This document shows, piece after piece, positions 58,818-64,000 of a stretch of DNA of 64,000 bases (positions within the stretch are counted from its first letter, which is position 1; every line of letters starts with the position of its first letter). The notes under the pieces are model-generated. The model made no database searches. It was not told where the DNA came from and saw only the letters and a list, made by a program, of their open reading frames with translations. Origin of the DNA: Sulfitobacter marinus (GTDB taxonomy: Bacteria; Pseudomonadota; Alphaproteobacteria; Rhodobacterales; Rhodobacteraceae). Both the position numbers and the translations under genes were made by a program. The DNA is taken from positions 248,001-312,000 of the forward strand of contig NZ_FPAJ01000004.1 in assembly GCF_900116285.1 (NCBI RefSeq), written 5' to 3'.

Positions 58818-59540
58818 TTAACTCAGCTCTGGCCGCTGCTGCCGCTGACAGCCACCCAGCAGTTCTTCCACCCAGTCTGTGACGATACGGGTGGCAGGGC
58901 CGGTACGGTGTTCGGCAAACTGATTTCCTACCGCAGAGCGTTCGAGATTCATTTCAATCGTATGCGCCCCGTTGCGGCGGGCGTCGGCGACGAACCCCGC
59001 GGCAGGATACACATTTCCCGAGGTGCCAATAGCCGCAAAAATATCCGCCTCGGCAAGATGGTCAAAAATCAACTCCATATCATAGGGCATTTCGCCGAAC
59101 CAAACGATGTCAGGCCGCGCGGCGGGGGCACGGCATTTCGGGCAAGGATCACCGGGGGCCATCACCATGGGGGCAGGCCAGCGATGATCGCAGGCAGCAC
59201 AAAGCGCGGAGTTCAGCGCGCCATGCATATGCATCACCTCTGATGCGCCACCTTGTTCATGCAGATCATCCACGTTCTGGGTCACGATCACGACTTGGCC
59301 GTCATAGTCCTTTTGCAGCTTGGCCAATGCTTTGTGCGCAGCGTTCGGCATAACCTCTGACGCCTGTTTGCGACGGGCATTATAGAAATCGACGACCAGA
59401 TTGGGATCGCGCGCAAAACCTTCGGGGGTGGCGACGTCTTCGACCCGGTGCTGCGCCCACAGTCCGTCTTCTGCGCGGAATGTCTCGATGCCGCTTTCGG
59501 CGGAAATACCGGCACCGGTGAGAATGATAATCTTGCTCAT
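58818..59540 (-). CDS. cobB: NAD-dependent protein deacylase (sirtuin)
   Basis: 240 aa. GAGISAESGIETFR is the NAD site, TQNVDDLHEQGG and HMHGAL carry the catalytic His, and two CxxC pairs bind zinc (CAACDH ... CPKC). FYNARR carries the Tyr-x-x-Arg pair of sirtuins that remove succinyl groups, so desuccinylation is likely. Removes acyl groups from Lys. Opposite strand to PCuAC. Confidence 0.94.
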   Translation of the reverse strand: MSKIIILTGAGISAESGIETFRAEDGLWAQHRVEDVATPEGFARDPNLVVDFYNARRKQASEVMPNAAHKALAKLQKDYDGQVVIVTQNVDDLHEQGGASEVMHMHGALNSALCAACDHRWPAPMVMAPGDPCPKCRAPAARPDIVWFGEMPYDMELIFDHLAEADIFAAIGTSGNVYPAAGFVADARRNGAHTIEMNLERSAVGNQFAEHRTGPATRIVTDWVEELLGGCQRQQRPELS

Positions 59541-59570
59541 CTGTACTGCCTTTCGATGTCTTTTATCATT

Positions 59571-60536
59571 TTATCCGTCCAGTGTATGAAAGCTGCTAGC
59601 AAGCCAGGGCATCTGCATCAGCGTCGGGGCAATCATATGCGTCTGCAACAATTGCCGCATGGTGCCCGCGATGTTTTGAGGTACAGACCCCGCCCAATCC
59701 GCACCCGCAAACAGTGATATTTGCCGCGATGCGCCCGGCGCTGGCAGCGTGTATGCCTGCAATGCGTCATGAAAGCGTTCTGCCCGACAATAACCAAAGG
59801 GGGTTGTAATCGCCCAGCCGATCCCCCGTGCGACCATTGCCATCAGTGCCAGATGGCTGCCGATCTCGAACTGTGAGGCCAAGGTAATAGAGCTGCGTGC
59901 CAGATGATTGCTGATCTGCTCTGCAATCATTTGATCGGCGTCGTACCGAATAAAGGGCAAGGAGGATTGTCCCGACAAAAGATCCGCAGGCGGCGCGGCG
60001 TTGTCACGCGGCGCGACAATAATAAAGGGGTCGCGCGCGAGGGGGATTTCAATCAGCCCGCTCTTGGCATCCCCGCTGGTGGCGGCGATGGCCATGTGCA
60101 AGGTTTTGTCTTGAACGGCTTGGATCAAATCCTTGCTGCCATCGGTGATCATTCGAAACCGGCAATCCGCCATGCTGTCTGCCAATATGGTGGCAAGGCG
60201 TGGCGTCAGATCATTCTCGAAATCATCAATGACGCCAAGGCTTAGATCCGACAGATTGGCCAAGTCCATGACCGTCAGTTCAGTTTGCGCCAACCGCAAC
60301 TGCACCAATGCAGCACTTGCATGTTTTAGAAAGTTTTCGCCCTGCGGGGTCAGGCGCATCGGGCGGCGGCTGTGATCCATCAAGGGCGCGCCAATGGCCG
60401 CCTCTAGGTTGGTCATTTGTTGGCTGACGGCAGGTTGGCTAAGGCCGGTCGCCGCCGCGGCTTGGGCGACGGATCCCGTGCTAGCCAATGCCTCGAACAC
60501 TTCGATGCCGCGCAGTGTTACACCTTTTTTGAACAT
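59571..60536 (-). CDS. LysR-family transcriptional regulator
   Basis: 321 aa. The N-terminal HTH (RGIEVFEALASTGSVAQAAAATGLSQPAVSQQMTNLE) and a LysR substrate-binding domain. AAGG before ATG 60536 fixes the start. Divergent from the nitrilase gene (180 bases), which it probably controls. Its signal molecule is unknown. Confidence 0.9.
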   Translation of the reverse strand: MFKKGVTLRGIEVFEALASTGSVAQAAAATGLSQPAVSQQMTNLEAAIGAPLMDHSRRPMRLTPQGENFLKHASAALVQLRLAQTELTVMDLANLSDLSLGVIDDFENDLTPRLATILADSMADCRFRMITDGSKDLIQAVQDKTLHMAIAATSGDAKSGLIEIPLARDPFIIVAPRDNAAPPADLLSGQSSLPFIRYDADQMIAEQISNHLARSSITLASQFEIGSHLALMAMVARGIGWAITTPFGYCRAERFHDALQAYTLPAPGASRQISLFAGADWAGSVPQNIAGTMRQLLQTHMIAPTLMQMPWLASSFHTLDG

Positions 60537-60716
60537 CGTAGTCGCCTTTTGACAGTTTTCAGTTTTCAAAACCGCTTTTGGATGGGTCGTTGCTGGCTGG
60601 CCTTGTCGTGCCTATAGATTCAGGAAATCAAAATAGAGCGTTTCGGGTCATTTGACCATTGAAGCGGCTACAGAACAAGCGCAGGATTACCGTGAACTCT
60701 GACAGAGACCGAAGCG

Positions 60717-61592
60717 ATGAAAATAGCCACAGCCGCCTATCCCCAAGATATCCTGACCAGTTGGGCCCATTTCGAAGACAAGCTGGCCAATTGGGTCGCA
60801 ACCGCCGCTGGAAACGGGGCCGATCTGTTGGTTTTCCCTGAATATGGCGCGATGGAACTGGCTACGCTGGCAGGGCTGGACGTTGCGGGTGATCTTGAGG
60901 CATCGCTATTTGCCGTGTCTGACCGGCTGCCTGACGCGGATGCCCTGCACCAGCGGTTGGCGGCTGAATACGGGGTGCATATTGTTGCTGCATCGGCACC
61001 CGCCGCGACGGCCACACGGCCCGTGAACCGCGCGCGGTTGATTACGCCGGATGGCAAGATCGGCGTGCAAGACAAACAAATCATGACCCGTTTCGAGCGC
61101 GAGGTTTGGGGCGTGGTCGGCGGCAACCCCTTGCAGGTTTTCGAGACGGCGATCGGCAAGATTGGCATCTTGATCTGCTACGACAGCGAATTTCCACTTT
61201 TGGGTCGCGCGCTGGCCGATTGCGATATTATCGCCGTTCCTAGCGTCACCGAAGCCTTGGCCGGCTATTGGCGCGTGCGCATCGGGTCCATGGCCCGCGC
61301 GCTTGAGAATCAGTGCATCACGGCCATGTCTTCTTGTGTCGGGCCTGCCGATTGGTCCGAGGCATTGGGCGATTCCTATGGGGCGGGGGGCATCTTTTGC
61401 CCGCCTGACGTTGGGTTTCCGTCAACGGGCGTGCTGGCTGCGGCGCAGATTAACGTGCCCGGTTGGACCTATGCCGAGGTGGATATCGCACAGATTGCCA
61501 ATGTGCGCGCCGATGGTGTTGTGTTGAACCGCAGGCACTGGGCAGATCAAGCTGGCCGCGATAGCGTGGCGATAAACACGTCTTTGCTGTGA
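60717..61592 (+). CDS. Carbon-nitrogen hydrolase (nitrilase superfamily)
   Basis: 291 aa. The catalytic triad Glu-Lys-Cys is visible: LLVFPEYGAME, DKQIMTRFE and ILICYDSEFPLLG. Hydrolyses an amide or nitrile; the branch resembles aliphatic amidohydrolases, and the substrate is unknown. Paired with the divergent LysR gene. Confidence 0.9.
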   Translation: MKIATAAYPQDILTSWAHFEDKLANWVATAAGNGADLLVFPEYGAMELATLAGLDVAGDLEASLFAVSDRLPDADALHQRLAAEYGVHIVAASAPAATATRPVNRARLITPDGKIGVQDKQIMTRFEREVWGVVGGNPLQVFETAIGKIGILICYDSEFPLLGRALADCDIIAVPSVTEALAGYWRVRIGSMARALENQCITAMSSCVGPADWSEALGDSYGAGGIFCPPDVGFPSTGVLAAAQINVPGWTYAEVDIAQIANVRADGVVLNRRHWADQAGRDSVAINTSLL

Positions 61593-61673
61593 ATAGGTCT
61601 TGAAAAAAGGGAAAATTGCGCCCATTTAAGCCTGCGCTCTGCATTTGCAGGGCAAAGTGTTCAAGGAGAGACC

Positions 61674-61892
61674 ATGGCTAAGGAAGACACGCTCGAATTC
61701 CCCGGTATCGTCAAGGAACTCCTGCCGAATGCGACATTCCGGGTCGAGCTTGAAAACGGCCATGAGATTATCGCACATACGGCAGGAAAAATGCGCAAAA
61801 ACCGCATTCGTGTTCTGGCAGGCGACAAAGTACAGGTGGAAATGACCCCCTATGATCTGAGCAAAGGCCGGATCAATTATCGCTTTAAATAA
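61674..61892 (+). CDS. infA: Translation initiation factor IF-1
   Basis: 72 aa S1/OB-fold protein. [30 protein letters not shown] and [14 protein letters not shown] are the family signature. AAGGAG 6 bases before ATG 61674. Binds the 30S A site. A small hairpin (CTGCATTTGCAG) lies just upstream, about 61638-61650. Confidence 0.97.
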   Translation: MAKEDTLEFPGIVKELLPNATFRVELENGHEIIAHTAGKMRKNRIRVLAGDKVQVEMTPYDLSKGRINYRFK

Positions 61893-61943
61893 CGTGCTTT
61901 ACCGAGAACCTTCGGGTTCGCGGTTGGCGCTTTGGGTTTGCAT

Positions 61944-62522
61944 ATGACCTTTATCCTCGGATCAGGCAGTCCGCGCCGCAAGGAATTGCTGGCGCAAATT
62001 GGCGTTGTGGCCGATGATATTCGCGCGCCCGATATTGACGAAACCCCGCAAAAAGCCGAATTGCCGCGCCTCTATTGTGCGCGCATGGCCCGTGAAAAGG
62101 TGGCGGCAGTGCAAGCGGAGGCGGATGATATTGTGCTGTGCGCCGATACCACCGTTGCTGTTGGCCGCCGCATTCTCGGCAAACCCGAAAATGCAGATGA
62201 GGCCGCCAGTTTCCTGCGGCTGATGTCGGGGCGTCGTCACAAGGTGATCACAGCCGTTGCGGTGAAACGCGGCGACAAGCTGTGGGAACGCGACGTGGTT
62301 AGCACCGTGCGCATGAAACGGTTGTCTGATGCGGAATTGGCCGCCTATCTTGCCACCGGCGATTGGCAGGGCAAGGCCGGCGGCTATGGCATCCAAGGCC
62401 CCGCAGGCGCGTTGATCCCGTGGATCAGCGGATCATTTACCGGCATCGTGGGTCTGCCCCTTGCCGAAACCGCAAACCTGCTGCGTGCAGCGGGATACAT
62501 CTTTGACGGAGAGACATCATGA
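61944..62522 (+). CDS. maf: Maf-type nucleotide pyrophosphatase
   Basis: 192 aa. [17 protein letters not shown] is the phosphate loop, [15 protein letters not shown] the active site (usually ADT.V), then [13 protein letters not shown]. Removes pyrophosphate from modified or canonical nucleotides (dTTP/UTP class). The ATG at 61944 is preferred. Its last bases overlap the RNase gene (ATGA). Confidence 0.93.
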   Translation: MTFILGSGSPRRKELLAQIGVVADDIRAPDIDETPQKAELPRLYCARMAREKVAAVQAEADDIVLCADTTVAVGRRILGKPENADEAASFLRLMSGRRHKVITAVAVKRGDKLWERDVVSTVRMKRLSDAELAAYLATGDWQGKAGGYGIQGPAGALIPWISGSFTGIVGLPLAETANLLRAAGYIFDGETS

Positions 62523-63541
62523 AAGGTCGCACGATCATTCTGGACCATCTGGGCGACGTCGAGGCCGCCGCGTTGATGGTGGATGGCAAGCTGGACGATC
62601 TGCTGGTCGACAGCGATGGCCCGCGCCCCGGTACGATTTACCGTGCGATTGCTGACCGTCCCGTCAAAGGGCAGGGCGGTATGTTCCTGAAAACGCCTGA
62701 CGGGTCTGCGTTTTTGCGCCAGATCAAGGGACTTGCGCCCGGCCAGCCGATCTTGGTTCAGGTGTCTGGATATGCCGAACCCGGCAAAGCGATCCCCGTC
62801 ACCCAAAAACTGCTGTTCAAAAGCCGCTATGCAATCGTGACGCCCGGCGCACCCGGCACCAACATTTCGCGGTCCATCCGTGACGAAGAAGAACGTGACC
62901 GCCTGCTTGAGGTCGCACACGAGGCCGCCCAAGGTGCGACCCATGGTCTGATCTTGCGGTCGTCCTGTGCGGGTGCGGATGGCGATGACATTGCCGATGA
63001 CATTGATGCGATGCTGACCCTTGCCGACAAGGTGCTGGGCGATGAAGCGGCAGAGATGGAATTGCTTGCCGAAGGCGATGGCCCGCATATTCTGGCGTGG
63101 CGCGATTGGGTGGCCCCCGCCGATGTAGTGACCGAGCCCGGCAGCTTTGATGCGCACGGTGTGCTGGACGATGTCGAAGCCCTACGGCAGCCTCGGGTTC
63201 AGCTTGAGGGCGGTGCGTCGATGTTCGTTGAGCCGACCCGCGCTTTGGTTGCCGTTGATGTGAACACCGGTGCGGATGTGTCGCTGGCTGCGGGGATCAA
63301 GGCGAACATGTCTTGTGCCCGTGCCCTGCCGCGTGCCCTGCGCATTCGTGGGCTGGGCGGACAAATCACCCTTGATCTGGCCCCCATGCCCAAGAAAGAC
63401 CGCCGTCCGTTCGAGACCGCCTTGCGTCAGGCATTCCGTACGGATGATGTCGAAACCACCTTGATCGGGTGGACGCCATTGGGCCACTATGAGTTGCAGC
63501 GCAAACGCGCACGCCTGCCCATAGCCGAGGTTCTAAAGTGA
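62519..63541 (+). CDS. Ribonuclease E/G family protein (short)
   Basis: 340 aa, shorter than RNase G (about 490) and far shorter than RNase E. Pieces of the catalytic domain are present: [11 protein letters not shown] carries the first metal-binding Asp and [15 protein letters not shown] the second; there is a degenerate S1-like start. The DNase I-like core is close to complete, but the zinc-link and small domain are absent. In Rhodobacterales this short gene lies between maf and yacG, and it is not the main RNase E. Confidence 0.85.
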   Translation: MKGRTIILDHLGDVEAAALMVDGKLDDLLVDSDGPRPGTIYRAIADRPVKGQGGMFLKTPDGSAFLRQIKGLAPGQPILVQVSGYAEPGKAIPVTQKLLFKSRYAIVTPGAPGTNISRSIRDEEERDRLLEVAHEAAQGATHGLILRSSCAGADGDDIADDIDAMLTLADKVLGDEAAEMELLAEGDGPHILAWRDWVAPADVVTEPGSFDAHGVLDDVEALRQPRVQLEGGASMFVEPTRALVAVDVNTGADVSLAAGIKANMSCARALPRALRIRGLGGQITLDLAPMPKKDRRPFETALRQAFRTDDVETTLIGWTPLGHYELQRKRARLPIAEVLK

Positions 63542-63729
63542 GCTGCCCGATCTGTTCAAATGATACGTCTCCGGCCTATCGCCCCTTTTGTTCGCGCCGC
63601 TGCGCCGACATTGATTTGGCGAAGTGGATGAACGGCAGTTACGCCGTGCCCAGCCGTGACCCAGAAGACATTGAGGCCGCGATTGACGCCACCGAGGCTG
63701 CGTTGAACGCACCCGCCAAGCCCCACTGA
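63538..63729 (+). CDS. yacG: DNA gyrase inhibitor YacG, zinc-finger protein
   Basis: 63 aa. CPIC ... FCSRRCADIDLAKWMNGSYAVP is the YacG signature with four Cys for one zinc. Starts with GTG in the stop of the RNase gene. Binds GyrB and blocks DNA binding in E. coli. Confidence 0.92.
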   Translation: MSCPICSNDTSPAYRPFCSRRCADIDLAKWMNGSYAVPSRDPEDIEAAIDATEAALNAPAKPH

Positions 63730-63732
63730 CGA

Positions 63733-64000
63733 CTACGCAGATAAGCAAGTCTCGCGGACGGTTTGCGCGATCTGCTTTAGCTGCCCCGCAAGCGGGTTTG
63801 TTTTGCGCCACACCATCCCAATTGTCCGCGACGGGCGCGGCGCCGGCAAACGTGCGATGGATACTTCGGCTGATCGGGTTTCAATCGGGACAGCCATATC
63901 GGGAATAAGCGTCACCCCGATCCCTGCGCTGACCATCTGGACCAGCGTTGACAGTGAACTCCCCTCCATCAAGTCACGCGGAACGGCGGATGGCATGCTG
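63733..64000 (-). CDS. oxyR: OxyR-like LysR regulator, cut at window end
   Basis: Only the last 87 or so residues are in the window; the frame stays open to 64000, so the DNA-binding part lies beyond. SLSTLVQMVSAGIGVTLIPDMAVPIE matches the C-terminal part of OxyR substrate-binding domains; redox Cys residues would be upstream, outside. It stops 3 bases after yacG, convergent. Confidence 0.75.
   Translation of the reverse strand, partial: SMPSAVPRDLMEGSSLSTLVQMVSAGIGVTLIPDMAVPIETRSAEVSIARLPAPRPSRTIGMVWRKTNPLAGQLKQIAQTVRETCLSA

Overview
The window is ordinary chromosomal DNA from an alphaproteobacterium of the order Rhodobacterales, most likely a marine roseobacter; the genus cannot be fixed from sequence alone. 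The grounds are the gene set and order (ybgF-tilS-ftsH; tldD facing ctaC-ctaB-ctaG-ctaE-surf1-thrC-M16 peptidase; infA-maf-RNase E/G-yacG), a gcrA cell-cycle regulator, a Tad pilus locus with very short pilins, phosphatidylcholine synthase, and moderately high GC with dense packing and many ATGA, GTGA and TGATG start/stop overlaps. No rRNA, tRNA, CRISPR array, transposase, integrase or prophage gene was found, and almost every gene is intact. Only the two end genes are cut: the 5' part of ybgF and the N-terminal part of an oxyR-like gene.

Layout. 1-9.1 kb: cell-envelope, tRNA-modification and protease genes (ybgF, tilS, ftsH), a MOSC protein, the tetrahydrofolate one-carbon pair fhs-folD, a small membrane protein, a membrane-bound LytTR regulator and a thioesterase. 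9.2-13.5 kb (minus strand): the DNA-repair pair pdeM and lhr-type helicase, and a Rossmann-fold oxidoreductase. 13.4-25.6 kb (minus strand): one long Tad/Flp pilus cluster reading flp, flp-like, cpaB, cpaC, ompA, cpaE, cpaF, tadB, tadC, two tadD-like lipoproteins, tadV, and an uncharacterised AAA+ ATPase. A perfect CtrA-type box lies between the pilin promoter region and a divergent lytic transglycosylase. 26-34.5 kb: scoAB CoA-transferase, an L,D-transpeptidase, topA, dprA and tldD. 34.7-42.2 kb (plus): cytochrome c oxidase subunits II and III with assembly factors, thrC, an M16 peptidase and an acetyltransferase. 42.3-49.9 kb: gcrA, argD-argF, a Pit phosphate transporter, a NUDIX hydrolase, gnd and truA. 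50-57.3 kb: ycjX-GNAT-ycjF, ileS, ogt and pcs. 57.4-64 kb: rpmB, a copper-handling pair, a sirtuin, a LysR/nitrilase divergent pair, infA-maf-RNase E/G-yacG, and the end of an oxyR-like gene.

How it works together. The most coherent accessory system is the Tad pilus machine: pilins, prepilin peptidase, secretin, ATPase and inner-membrane platform are present, while the minor pilins TadE/F/G are not in the window. The CtrA box next to the pilins, and gcrA in the same window, fit cell-cycle control of polar surface structures. The cta block supplies most of an aa3-type oxidase and its assembly proteins, and the PCuAC copper chaperone at 58 kb could feed its CuA site. fhs and folD interconvert formate and methylene-tetrahydrofolate.

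I did not find a clear-cut new defence or mobile system. The points best worth following are the AAA+ ATPase in the tad cluster, the CtrA box, a dispersed palindrome-plus-tail repeat family with five copies, paired repeats upstream of the LytTR gene, and the conserved-looking ycjX-GNAT-ycjF trio.
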